DNA of 64,000 nt from positions 1-64,000 of the forward strand of contig JAAALK010000836.1 of NCBI GenBank assembly GCA_019279435.1. The letters run 5' to 3'. Source of the stretch: Zizania palustris. Taxonomy: Eukaryota > Streptophyta > Magnoliopsida > Poales > Poaceae. Below, one piece after another: positions 36,114-47,930 of the stretch. Position 1 is the first letter of the stretch. Each line of letters opens with the position of its first letter. The notes under the pieces are model-generated. The model worked only from the letters and a program-made list of their open reading frames with translations. It had not been told where the DNA came from and searched no databases. Both the position numbers and the translations under genes were made by a program.

Positions 36114-37032
36114 CGCGAAGAGAGAGAGAGCGAACCACCGCCGTGTTCTGGTTTTGTTTTTTTTTATCTCATCACGTATCATCAAGCTCAAGCGGTGACA
36201 TAATAAATCTTAAAAGTAACAAATTATTGATTTTTTTTTAAAAAAATTAGCAGTCAAGACAGCCAACCAAACCCGAAGCAAAAGTCAAAGAAAAAAAAGC
36301 AAATTTTGGAGTTGCAGACGTTTCCAAGTGTTACCATTCGAATGCAGAATGCATTAAGAGCGAGTTTGATTGTATTGCTACGATGATAATAATAATTAAT
36401 GTGATATATTACTATTTAGAACAAATTATAAATAGAGATTCAATAATTATTTTTTCGTAATTCAGTTGGAACGAGATGTAAGAAATAATAATATCCAGCA
36501 CTATCTCGGGATCCCATCGACATACCATAATAAATCATAGTATGAGTATCATCAAGCGTGGTGGCATAATAAATCTTAAAAGTAACAAATTATTGATTTT
36601 AAAAATTATTCGGGTTAGTTGTATAAGTCGATATCCAACACCGTCTTGGGATCTCATTGACGTGTCATAGACGACATCTTTATCTATACAACTTGGAACC
36701 TGTTGAAGGAGTGAAACCGTCGCATCTTCCACAGAACTCAATCTTCAGAACTCCAGATCTTTCACTTAATCTTACAAGATGCTGGTAGCTAGCAAAATGT
36801 TGTTAGTGTGCCAACCCCTCTTGTGGGGGACCAACCTCCTTTAGGCCTTCCCCACCGCTGACTATAGTGTAATGTGTAGTGTTGGTCTCTTTGGCCATGA
36901 GAAGCTTTTTTTTTTAATATATCAACAGATCTTCTGTTCCTTAAAAAAACAACACGAAAAAAGCAAATTGAATGCTTCTGCATTACGAGTGAATTTGATT
37001 TAGTGGAGTTGCAGCTTGGCTCTTGAGTGTCA
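36114..37032. other. repetitive AT-rich stretch
   Basis: No gene. The first 60 bp (gagagagagcgaaccaccgc) may be the displaced leader/promoter of the WD40 gene. A segment at 36175-36232 recurs at 36545-36600 (ataataaatcttaaaagtaac), and one at 36360-36490 recurs at 37064-37185 and partly at 37273-37335 (cagttggaacgagatgtaag). Confidence 0.6.
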
Positions 37033-37706
37033 CTAATAAGGTGTCTGTGCTTTGCAACGGAGTTTATTTTATTGCTATGATGATAAGAATCAATGTGATA
37101 TATTACTATTTGAAATAAATTATAATAGAGATTCAACAGTTATTTTTTTGTAATTCAGTTGGAACGAGATGTAAGAAATAATAAACATATACAAGAAAAT
37201 GGTATTTCTAGAATTTTCAACGAATCTAATTGCCTATACGCAAATGTCATAGTTTTGTGTGATTTTTCCGAAATTATAAATAGAGATTTAACAGCCATAA
37301 TGCAGTTGGAACAAGATGTAAGAAATAATAAACATATGCAAGAAATAGTATTTCTAGAATTTCAACTAATCTAATTGTTTATACACAAAATGTTATAATT
37401 TTGCGTGATTTTTCAGAAATCTAAGGGTCTTTGCGCAATATTCTTAGTTTCTACGTAATTTTTCAAAAATCTAAGGGTTTTTTCGTAAAATTCGTACATC
37501 TACACAAAATATAAAATTAAATAACTCAAATACAAAAAAAAATACACTTTTCTTTTTTTTTCCTTCCCATGCTTTTCTTCCTATATGTGCAGAAGGTGGG
37601 GAGGCGGACAAGCGCACAGGGTACACTGGGAGGTGGTTGGAGTGAGCGGAGGAAAAACCCGTACAGAATACCACAGACCATTCTCACACTTTTATAATAG
37701 TAGAGA
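37033..37706 (-). mobile_element. small non-autonomous Helitron, 674 bp
   Basis: On the minus strand it starts TCTCTACTATTATAAAAG (37706). It ends after a degraded hairpin (CCGTTGCAAAGCACAG) with TTAG, one base off CTRR. Flanks are A and T. No coding capacity. It has the same orientation as the large Helitron. Confidence 0.6.
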
Positions 37707-38030
37707 TTATTGTAACCGATATATTCAGCGTCATGATCAAATGCTTCAACAGGTGATTGTAGTACAAACATCACTCTTTACCAATGAGTAGCATGATGGA
37801 CGGTGCCTCTCATATATATGTAGGGATGACACATGCTCTACTTACCTCCTGGTATATATTACAAAAGATTGGCAAGCTAAGCTTGATATCTTTTTTTTTT
37901 TCAATTTTAGACAGATCGACCAACCACAAACTTTCGGGGGGCAAATCAGTCGAGAAACCTTGCGCAGGAGCATTCCTTTCCTCTACTCTACGGAGTCTCA
38001 TCTCCATGGTAAAGATACGTCTTCTGCAGC
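37707..38030. other. unassigned stretch between Helitron and RAD52-like remnant
   Basis: No supported gene. An open frame reading leftwards from the RAD52-like exon crosses it but is not conserved in appearance. Confidence 0.5.
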
Positions 38031-38535
38031 ATGCGGCGGGATCCTCAAACCGTGCATCATTCAGTGATGTTGTTCCAGCTGCCTCCCTATGAACCTGCAT
38101 CGATGGAAACGATTCCCACAAATAAATGTATACACTGTTTTCTTTCAAGGATGAAATGGTGATTTTTTTTTTGGTTTTGGTTTTTCCTCTTTTACGTAAA
38201 ACGGTGAAGTTTACAACTGGACTCGAGGGTTCAGACTTCAGACACAAATATGGTTGGTTGCCTATAACTTGGCTACTTGAGACGAGTGACCAGCGGTCAC
38301 AGGCTACTTGGCATTTGGAGGAAAATCGTGGATGTATATGAACTTAATTGTAGGCCAAACCAAACCGTTATTATGGGTGTGTACCAGTCATGAGATTTTT
38401 CCCAGGGGTTTTGGCCCAACCCAAGTCATCCCAGACAAAGCCCCAGCTGGCTTGCAATACATATAAGGTTGCATAATAAAATCAAGGGTTAATTTGCTTG
38501 GTACCATTGCAAAAATGACAGTTGGAAAATGCCAT

Positions 38536-40077
38536 TGGTAGGAGCAGGAGAGGAATTGATTAATTCCTTCTACTTAGTTTATTCCATAGCCCTTAAGGAG
38601 TATTTATAGGCCTAATACAATCTAATCTACTAATCTTATCTCTATCATTAAAACAGAAATAATCCTAACTAAGTAATCTTATCTTAACTAATTATGCCAA
38701 TGCACATAATAATCTCTCCTTTCCTCGGAAATCAGCTCGTCCTCGAGCTGAAAATCCGAATAAGCAGAGTCGTGCAATGGCGAACAACTGAAAATTAATT
38801 TCTGGTATACGACACGGGGTGCACATAGCAAATGACTCCCTGAACAGTTTGGATTTTCTGTGGCATATATGGATCTTCTGTGGTAGATTTTTTTTGTGCC
38901 CAATCTGTCTAGACCACAGGCCCCCTCCAGCGCGTAGAGCACGGCGCCCGCCCCTCTCCAAAGCCACCCGGCGAGGTGCGCGACCTGCCCTCCGAAGATG
39001 CCGCCGCCCCCTCTGAAGCCGCTGGTGGGGCGTGCGGCGACTCTCGTTGAAGACGCCACCGTCCCTCTCCAAAGCCGCCGATGCCACGTGTAGCCCCTTC
39101 GAAGCCGCCAGCGCCCCGCCCGGGCCCCCTCCGTCGCCGCCCTTTGAAGACACCGCCTTCCCCCTCTGAAGTCGCCAGCGCCACGCACGACCCCTTCGAA
39201 GCCGCCAACGCCCCGCCCGGGCCCGCTCCGTCGCCGCCCTTCAAAGACACCGCCGTCCCCCTCCGAAGCCGCCGGCGCCACGGGCGACCGCTTCGAGCGG
39301 GAGCCCAGAACACGGCGCTCGCCCCCTCCATCCTCCGCGGGGATGACAGCGCAGAGGGACTTCACCCACGACGGCGTCTCCACGGTTGGCGTCGCCCTGT
39401 GGGCCTCTACAGTGGCCTTCTCGAGGGTGAAGGCGGCTTGTGGCAGAGGGAGCTCGGCTAGGGTTTGGCCAATGGCAACCTCTCCTTCTCCTCCCCCCTT
39501 GTGCTTCTGCCTCCGCAACTAGAGACGGTGCGGCGAGGGCAACCTGCTCCATGGCACGCTTGTCGGCCATGAGGGTTGCATCGTCTGTGGAGGGTTCCAT
39601 GAGGGCCACCTCGCCCTGCTGATCCGCGGCCTCCTTGATGGGGCTGGGGCCGAGTACCTCCCGATCCTTCCTCTCTGCTTCTGCATGCGGTGATGGTGGC
39701 GATGGCGCAGAGAGGGAACCCTTTGCGCCGTGGGGAAAACTTGGCAGCGTGGAGGCCACCGGAGCCAAGCCCAGGTACGCCCGGAGGTTGGCAACAGCCC
39801 GCTGCAAATCTACGAGGACTTGCATATCTTATGTGGTTGGAACGACGTTGTCATGGCGTCGAAGCTTTGGAACCTGGCTGCTCTGAGCAGGGAAGGAAAT
39901 GATTAATTCCACTGATTAATTCCTTCTACTTAGTTTATTCCATAGCCCTTAAGGGGTATTTATAGGTCTAATACAATCTAATCTATTAATCTTATCTCTA
40001 TCATTAAAACAGAAATAATCCTAACTAAGTAATCTTATCTTAACTAATTCTAACTAATTATGCCAATGCACGTAACA
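38536..40077 (-). mobile_element. non-autonomous LTR retroelement (1.5 kb) in the RAD52-like gene
   Basis: Direct terminal repeats at 38536-38711 and about 39887-40077 share attaattccttctacttag and the following 150 bp. The target-site duplication GCCAT is present at 38531-38535 and 40078-40082. At the right-hand LTR/primer-site junction a deletion fuses the LTR to AGAGCAGCC, the second half of a Met-tRNA primer site. The interior has only a short gypsy-like C-terminal remnant (FQLEDELISEERRD) near 38710-38760 and GC-rich cargo. It depended on proteins made elsewhere. Confidence 0.8.
38920..39330. repeat. GC-rich ~100-bp degenerate repeats inside the LTR element
   Basis: Units containing cgccccgcccgggccc recur about 100 bp apart (near 39111 and 39211), with flanking ccgtcgccgccct and gaagccgcc motifs and weaker copies on either side. 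All frames are open because of the composition, so the long open frames here are not evidence of a gene. Confidence 0.75.
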
Positions 40078-41961
40078 GCCATCTTATGTGTCATTGACAT
40101 GTTGGCCTATGTCCCACGTTTCATTCTCACATGCCATGGTATTTCGCAAATCACATATGATTATGGTGGTACTTCTCTAAATTAAACCAGTCTAGTATAA
40201 CTAAAATGGGAGCATCAAAGAATAGATCCAGTAACTTATCATAACTTATCCATGTGATGATTACCCTGTAATAAGAAGGGACCATGACAAACAAGGACAA
40301 CAATTAAGTTACCTCTCCATCTGTTCCTCGTACTGTGACAATGTACACCACTGTCACCTTCCCCCGTCAGTGTAGATAACATCACGAACCTCTCTACACC
40401 AGGCTGATCATATGAATGAGGCTTCAAGTTCAACGAAATATGAGTGACAACTGACCACAGGTAACGAAAAAAAGTTAACTTTAACAGCCGTTCAGCATTT
40501 CAAACAGATAGTCATATTAGCATCCTAGCCCCTAGGTGCTGCATATGCAGGTTAGGTATACAAACGCGCTACTTCTGCATTTTTATTTGCTCATGTTGTT
40601 TTCAAAAGAGAACGAAAAAGGAGTGAAGAACTAGTAGCGACTGGTAGTGCTTCTGTGATTACATCAACGTGGAACATTGCTTGCTCTGGTATTAAATTCA
40701 GGAGCAGAAACACGGGATATGCCTACCTGGAGCATAAAAGATGAGCATCCGGTTGGCATGGTACCTACAAAGAATAAACCGTGAATCGTCATTAAGGACG
40801 TAGAGGGAAAAACCGGATCAGACCGAAAAAAAGGAATTAGACACTTATCCAGGTCAGTTTTGCTAAAAACGGAATTAGACACTTAACCAGATTGGTTTTA
40901 CTAAAAGATCACTTATGTAATTTAACCAGTAAAAACCAGACAAACCTGCCAGTTTTTAGTTGAAACGGTGAGCCAGCGCTGGCTGGTTTTAAAGAACCGA
41001 GCGGTTCGGTGTTAACAAAAGAATTATCAGTTTGAGAGGATTAAATGTCTAGGGTTTCTATTTATATCTGACCGACACTCCAACTCACATTCCTTACAAC
41101 ATTTGTAGCTGTTATAAATAGTAAATAAATTTATTTAAAATGTTTGAGTAGGTCCCATCTGTCAGTGACACGCCTTTGGCATATTTCAAAACCATGAAAA
41201 TTGTAATGGCATGGAAAAATTTGGCCCTATTATTATTATGCTATGGATTTGTGGGTTATGATATTATAGTTCTGATACCACTCTAAATTGTGATATTATG
41301 ATATAATTATAATCTTAGAAGTAAAGTTGTATTTTTAATAACTAATTATGCATACTTCTCATTAATTGACTTGTATTATGTCTATATTAAAACGATACAA
41401 CAACAAATGTAATATTAATAAAACCGCTCCAGTTTTTTCCACTATGATTAATGAACGGACTCTTTTTGTGCGTCTTTAAGAAATATATAAGAATGTGACA
41501 TAAGTTCATGAGAAATGTAAGGATCTGAGCGTCATTGATTGGTGATTTGAAGCGGAAACAGAGGCTGAATATTGCGTCTACTTGGAGTAAATAACTGTAA
41601 CTATGCCAAGATCGACTGTGCTGTACTACTACTACATAGAGGTAGGTTTATTCGATGACAAATTGAGATCTCGAGCCAAGGATGAGGTAGTTCCGTACCA
41701 GGGAATGGCGGGATCGGAGGTTGAAACGCGGCGGGAGGAGCGGACGACGGTGTCCGGGACGCGCTTGTTGATCTCCACCAGCGGCCGCGTGATCCCCGAC
41801 GGCGCCGCGTCCAGCGGCAACACGACGTAGTTGGTCGTCGACGGCGCCGCCCCCGCGACGGCCAAGCGCCGGCGGGCACGACCCAGTGGGAGGGAGGCGG
41901 CGGGCAGCCGCCAGGCGATGGGGCGCGGCGCGAGCAAGGTGGAGGTGGCTGCTGTCTCCAT

Positions 41962-43197
41962 GGCCGATCTCAAGCTAGCAAAGGAGTAGGTGGGAATGGC
42001 TGTCCTCCATGGCTACAGCTGAACTACTTACTACCACACTCTTCCTCAACTGGAGTGGCTACAACTACTACTAGCAGTGGCCTTGCAACAATGGGTTAAC
42101 TACGCTAATGGCAGACCAGATTTTCAGAAAATGTGTACAAATGCCAGGAAAAATGGATTAAAGATTAAAGAAGTGCATCAACTCTCAAAGTCTCACATAT
42201 TGAAATGAAATACTACTATATTTTTTTTACAAAATTGTGCCCTTCAAATAAAACCAAGTAAATTTAAAATACAAATTAAATATGTTTGACAAATTGAACA
42301 GCAATACGTAGTACCCAATCCCTAGCCTTGAAATTTATGACAAAAGCTAAGAAAACGAACAACTCAATGCTTTTTAGGTTTTAACTAGACTCCACAGAGA
42401 TCTCTGGATTTGGGATTGAAAATGATTTCAGCCTAATCAAGACCATCAGACTTGCATATGATGCCTCTTTACCACGAAAGTTGACCAACACCATTCTCTT
42501 AAATGTTAAGCTTAACCATAACATAAAAAAAGGCAAATCAAGCCAACAAGCTTGCTCTAGAATGGTTGCTCAAATCTCGTTAAAACAAACCTACAGCATC
42601 TGAACAGAGAAACAGCTTGGTAACAGATAAAGCCGTCACTTTTACTCAGTGAGACATAGGCTTTATATGTCGTCAAGAGGAGCATTAACAGCAATTGCTT
42701 GATGCCTTCTAGCCTGGATAGATCATAGATTTGTCCAGGAAAATAACCATTTGGGTAAAATAAAAATCACAAAATGGTGACATTGGATTAGTTAACATCA
42801 CGAGTCATAATGCATCATGGAAAACAGTCGGTCAAGCAAAAGGTACAGAAACCACTGATGTAAAGGACATTTAACACCTTAAGTGTTAAGTCATAACACA
42901 CAAAAACACCTACACCTCCTAGCCATCAAACCATCAGAAACATCTGCAAAAGTTAATATTCCAAGTAGAAACAGCACAAAGAGGAATTCAGACATCCAAA
43001 AAAAACCATGCCATGGATTATGCTTTAGCCTTTAGGATTTGGGAGTGTAGTAACCCCCATCTACTCCTCTCAAGGCTACAATCACAAATAAAATTTATTG
43101 CCTCTCTTCATATGTTGCTTATCTTATGTTGCACACCATGCTATAAAAGGAAAAAATAACTATGTATCATGTGCAACCTTGGTTGGACCAGGACCAC
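41962..43197. other. upstream of RAD52-like gene, no gene seen
   Basis: About 1.2 kb of AT-rich DNA. It should contain the promoter of the RAD52-like gene near its left edge. No coding region or clear transposon end was recognised. Confidence 0.5.
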
Positions 43198-43846
43198 TTC
43201 TCCAAATGCAAAATGTAATTCACAGAGTTTGGATTATATTCCAGAGCCTATGCATAGCTTCTCCAAATGGAAAATGCACTTCACATAGAGTTTGGATTAT
43301 ATTCCAGAGCCCATGAATAGCTTCTCTAAATGAAAAATGCCCTTCGCATAGAGTTTGGATTATATTCCAGAGCCATGCATAGCTTCTCCAAATGAAAAAT
43401 GCACTTAACATAGCATTAGGATTATGTTCCAGAGCCCATGCGTAGCTTCTCCAAATGGAAAATGCACTCTACATAGAGTTTGGATTCTATTCCAGATGCA
43501 TAGCTTCTTCCAATGAAAATTGTACTTCACGTAGAGTTTAGATTATATTCCAAAACTCATGCATAGCTTCTCCAAATGAAAAATGCACTTCGCATAGAGT
43601 TTGGATTATATTCCAGAACTCCGGCATAGCTTCTCCAAATGGAAAAGGTACTTCTTATAGAGTTTGGACTATAGTCCAGAACTCAGGCATAATTTTCCAT
43701 ATGAAAAAAGGTATTTTGCATAGAGTTTGGACTATATTCCAGAACCCAGGCGTAATTTTCCATATGGAAAAGGTATTTTGCATAGTGTTTGGATTATATA
43801 TTCTAGAATGCATGTGTAACTTCTCCAAAAGGAATAGGTATTTTAA
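43198..43846. repeat. 62-bp minisatellite, about 10.5 units
   Basis: Units start cttctccaaatg, run through gcacttcacatagagtttgg and attatattccagag, and end gcatag. Unit lengths are 58-65 bp. Divergence grows to the right, where the last units read attttccatatg. It is non-coding. Confidence 0.95.
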
Positions 43847-43944
43847 AAGACCGCAAACCTAAGTACTTAACTCAACTAATAAGGCCTGACACTAGGTGTT
43901 GATAAAAATGATTTTAAGCATGTAAATCCATGCCATTTATCATA

Positions 43945-44371
43945 GGGTTAATTGCATCCATGCCACCGTTATTTTCGAAACCGAATGAAATGCCATTACT
44001 ATTTCACTATTTGCTTCTATGCCATTACTATTCGAAGGGCGCGGGTGGCTGTGGGGAGGGGTGCGGGAGGAGCCGAAGGGCGCGGGGGCTAGCGGCGGAG
44101 GGCCTTGCGGCGGCGGCGGAGTCGAGAAGGCAGCGACGGCGATGGTGGGGAAGAAGACATTGGAGGAGAGAAGAAGATAGGGGAGAAGAAGAGGGTAGTA
44201 TGGTCAATACAAAAAAAATTGTGCTGCAGGTGGGCCCGTAGCCTCTGAACGTGTACAAAATGGCATGCGGGCAAGAACGAACGAATAGTAATGGCATAGA
44301 AGCAAATAGTGAAATAGTAATGGCATTTCATTCGGTTTCAAAAATAACGGTGGCATGGATGCAATTAACCC
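43945..44371. mobile_element. MULE-type element, 427 bp, with GC-rich interior
   Basis: Long terminal inverted repeats of about 90 bp (43945-44036 and 44278-44371) begin GGGTTAATTGCATCC at each end. An exact 9-bp duplication TTTATCATA flanks it (43936-43944, 44372-44380), the size typical of Mutator-like elements. The interior (about 44037-44200) is abruptly GC-rich, as in Pack-MULEs that carry gene fragments. I did not recognise the cargo. Confidence 0.9.
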
Positions 44372-44380
44372 TTTATCATA

Positions 44381-45192
44381 AGTATATAGTTGGAAATAAA
44401 AACATATCTACAGTTCATTAATATAGGACTAAGTAAACTGAGCTTTCTTAATGAGCCCATTATTCAAACTGCTGTTTTTTTTAAAAAAAAGGAAGGATGA
44501 TGCATGTTTCCAAGTATCAAATCCCTGTCCCAAAATGCATACCTTAACAAACATGAGGAAATATATAGTGAGCTTACTAGGTACGTCCAGCCAAGCTTGC
44601 CACAAGAAGGTTTAACCAAAACAAGTAATATTTTCACACCTTGCTAGGTTCAGCTGTTCTATGAGGTGACTTCTTCCAGCCAATGTGATGGATATTTTAC
44701 TCCCTACAACAGCTACAAGTCCACAGGGTTCGACTGGGTTACCGTCAAAGTTTGGTAAGCTACCAATTATTTGAACCAATATGCTTCTTCTAAGTTCTAC
44801 CCTACAAGATTATTATTGGGTGATGTATTAGAAACAGCTTTAGCAAATGGGCATTTAGGTCCTCAAGTGCATTCTACACTGTCCTCCTTTGCTGTTCTCT
44901 TACGCTTTGTTCCTGTAAAGGATTGCTGTGGCTGCGCAAGGCATTCTTCTAGCGCGCAATCCTACCAGAGATACTGAAAGAAGAAGATTCCGGGGAAACA
45001 TTGTTTGTGATCATCCACATATTCTGGTATTGATATCAAATGGTCCAACTTCTGTTCATCATTCTTTCTCTGCACGGAAACAATTAAATGTAAACATTAG
45101 GGATGAGGCTGGTGACATATATGTATAAGAAGTTGAATATTGGATATAACACATCATATAACAGTTATCAAATATGGACAGCAACAGAAAGA
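44381..45192. other. stretch without a supported gene
   Basis: Moderately AT-rich. Open frames of 60-70 codons near 44771-45128 show no recognisable motif and look incidental. Confidence 0.5.
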
Positions 45193-46356
45193 CTATAACA
45201 GGTCAGTCATTAAATCCTGCAAACCAAGTGTTGAAGTTAGATCAGTTTTCAACAGTGATAGGCTGATAGTACAAGAAAACGACAAACGCACCGATCCTTT
45301 AAATTTGTACTGATCTTCATTGTCTTGATCCTTTCTACACCCAACACTCTCTACGCCGGTGATGCAATTCGCTAAAACTGCATCTGGGAATGCATCCTGA
45401 AGTTCAAATGCAGTTAGTGTAGCAGCTGTTCCGTGATAATTCCTTTATTTAGCATATGAGCAACAACACCTGCAAGAGAAAACAGTTCAATTAGGCAAGA
45501 AGCTATTACGATTAGGCCTCAGTGATATGTCGCGAGGGTTTATCAGTGGTAGTGGCCCTAACCACGCAGCTTCTCTATGAAGAGAGGGGAGCATTTGAGC
45601 ACCTTGGCCAAGGCCAGGCAGCCAGAAGAATGTAACAGCTCATAGATCTCTTGTGCAGGGAACTCCACAGGCACGCCAAAGGCAGCCATGAGGAGAAGGA
45701 GACCGCGGGCGTCCTTAGCGGCAGCGTGGGCAACCCGGCCCGCCCTCCGCACAAGCAGGGTGCGCCACGACAGCACCTCCTCGCGGGCCTCCGCTCGCAA
45801 CTCGTCGTTCCCAACCTCCTGCCCCGAGCGGAGTGGACACCCGGCGCTCACGTACGACTCCAGGAGGAGGTCGCACGCGGCCTCGGCGTGGGTGCTCTTG
45901 GCCCGGATGTACCGGATGTAGTAGCGATGGATAGCCCGGAACACAAGCTCCGCGGGGTCCGGGCACGCCGCAGCGCGACCGGGAGCGTGCGAAGAAGCCA
46001 CGATCGGTCCTCCAAACGGGTGATGACGAAGTGGCGGAGGTCCCGCGAGCACATGCCCTCGCAGATGCGCCCCAAACGCTCCGCCGATAGGTCAGCGCCA
46101 TCTCCCTTCCGATTCGGGATAGGATGAGGCACAGGAACGGGATCGGCGACGGGGTCGGAAACAGGATCGGATTCGTGGGTAGGGTTGCGGGCAGGGGTGG
46201 CAGACTGGCGGAGATGGAGTCGGCGCGGGAGAGGAGAGAGTCCCACTTGTGGAGGAAGTCGTTTAGGGCGTCGCTGTAGACAGTGACGCCAAGGACGGCG
46301 AGAATCATGGCGGAGAAGGGGGCCGACGCGGAGGCGGAGGCAGGTGGCGGCGCCAT
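45193..46356 (-). CDS. FRIGIDA-like protein, short form, frame interrupted
   Basis: Exon 1 (46356-45563) starts MAPPPASASASAPFSAMI with a helical segment (LNDFLHKWDSLLSRADSIS). It then has the Frigida-domain start ICEGMCSRDLRHFVITRL, followed by DPAELVFRAIHRYY, LLLESYVSAGCPL, RGLLLLMAAFGVPVEF and LAKVLKCSPLFIEKL. Exon 2 begins at 45469 in matching phase (VVAHMLNKGIITE) and, one base out of frame, continues AFELQDAFPDAVLANCI. Three one-base deficits are inferred (near 46200, 45960 and 45428). FRIGIDA-like proteins help activate FLC-type flowering repressors in Arabidopsis; the grass role is unclear. At about 320 aa it would be shorter than typical members (450-600). The 3' end is uncertain. 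Confidence 0.75.
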
Positions 46357-47930
46357 CGGGACGGGGAGTCGCGAGGGAAGGAGAAACTGAAGAAAAGATG
46401 ATGATGAGTGCAGGGCCGAGGGACTTGGCCTTGGTGGTGGGGTCCAAATTTGAAGTTAAACGATACGGAGTTTTTGAGTCCGCTGCGGCCTGCGGAATGC
46501 CACCTCACCCCCACATCTACCATTGCTATTGCTATTGCTATCGCTATCGTATTTATTTATTTTAAAGTTAATGACTGAATTTGTCATCCAAATATACTCC
46601 AGTTGTACAAATATTAGTTGTTTAGACAACATTACACATACCAAGGTAATATTAAATAAAGTTACAAGTGTTGTCTCAATTGTTTATGGAGCCTAGATTT
46701 TAGTGGTGCTACCCAAATTCAACTCATGATGATCACATCCCATTTGGCAGCAATGCTTCCATTGACGGGATGACTAATATTTGTACACTCTCAATAAGAA
46801 CCAAACGACTATTATTTATACATCGGAAGGAAGTAGTAAGTGACACCAAATTTACTTATTTGTCTACTTAAGTTGATACGGTAGCACGTACAAAAATAAT
46901 TTATAGAGGTTAGGCCCTTTCAGATAGACTAATATCACGTGTCATTATTGTTGTATAAGTATGTATTAACCTAATGCTTTATGTCTAGCTTAATAGTTTT
47001 TATGCTCTTTAAAGGGTTGATCGGATTGGTCTTACATGCTTCATCTTGTATGTGCTGGAACTGGAACCAATATAATATAATGTTGCATTATCATATATAG
47101 TAGCTAGGAGATATTGAATATATTGACTATATTGGGACTTTATCTCACACCGACCGACCGTCAGTTTTGTAACAATAAAACGGAAATTTAAATATGAAAT
47201 ATGCTAGTTTTGTATATCAATTTTTCTGTTCCCTTGATAATATATATACCTTGAATCCTTTTTATGAGGTATCTTATTGGTCTCTTGTATCTATCCTGAC
47301 CATTTGGTGCAAAAGTTTCTTAATGTATTGATTGGAGCGGCTCAATCGACCTTGAATCATTATTTACACAAGTGAATCAAGAATAAGGAGGCGTGACATG
47401 GATGAAATTGTTTTTAAGTCGTATGTAGAGAAATTTGCAACAGCGGCATGATTTTATGCGTGATTGCATGAATGAAGATGGTGTGATGCGGAAAAACTAA
47501 ATAAATTTGCAACAATATTTGTGTGGAATGGAATGTACCTTCGACATGTTGTTTGATTTTTTCTAAGTTAAATGACTCTACTTTAACAAATTTAATATAA
47601 AAATATATGAAGAATTATAACATCAATACAGTTTCATTAAAACACCATCAAATATATGTTAAATACCATATTTATTTAATATTGTATATTTTATTTAAAT
47701 TTAGAGGGAATTGGAAACGAAGGGCCAACTTCCAACTGAATAGCGGGCTGTCCTGTTATAACCTCAAATTCAGAGAAGCCACGAGGGTGTCACCGCAAAA
47801 CGCCACCACACACACACATCCTTCATTCCTCCCCCGCAAGCAAAGCGAAGCCGCCTTGCCTTGCCTTGCCTTGCCTTGGATCTCCTCCACTCCTCCTCCG
47901 CCGCCGCCGCATCCCGACGACCCCTCCACC
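46357..47930. other. intergenic AT-rich region between FRL and RPN5
   Basis: Divergent genes separated by about 1.57 kb. A (TTGCTA)n-like tract lies near 46522-46546, and a (CCTTG)n run in the RPN5 leader near 47855-47880. No gene was recognised. Confidence 0.6.

Larger units (their letters stand above)
38030..41961 (-). pseudogene. RAD52-like organellar DNA-binding protein, decayed 3' end
   Basis: Exon 1 (41961-41699) begins METAATSTLLAPRP, a plausible plastid/mitochondrial transit peptide, and ends in the conserved ITRPLVEINKRVPDTVV and AIPW. Exon 2 (40764-40727) encodes YHANRMLIFYAPG. Exon 3 (40403-40313) continues WCREVRDVIYTD and lacks one base near 40360. Exon 4 starts at 38094 (VHREAAGTTSLNDARFEDP), then shows an extra T and a missing base and loses the family's C-terminus. 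These blocks match plant RAD52-2/ODB proteins, which bind single-stranded DNA and anneal strands in organelles. Intron 3 contains an LTR element. Some breaks may be sequencing error, but the lost C-terminus suggests real decay or a missed exon. Confidence 0.7.

Noticed and set aside
37810..38093. Continuation of the RAD52-like exon as a novel C-terminus
   Set aside because: The frame after the conserved block is shifted, lacks family residues and has no supporting splice site, so I treated it as decay.
38688..39825. Several overlapping long Ala/Arg/Pro-rich open frames on both strands
   Set aside because: They arise from GC-rich ~100-bp repeats inside an LTR element. All frames are open and none has a family signature.
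45651..46127. Plus-strand 158-residue open frame
   Set aside because: It is antisense to the FRIGIDA-like coding exon; it is a GC-driven shadow.
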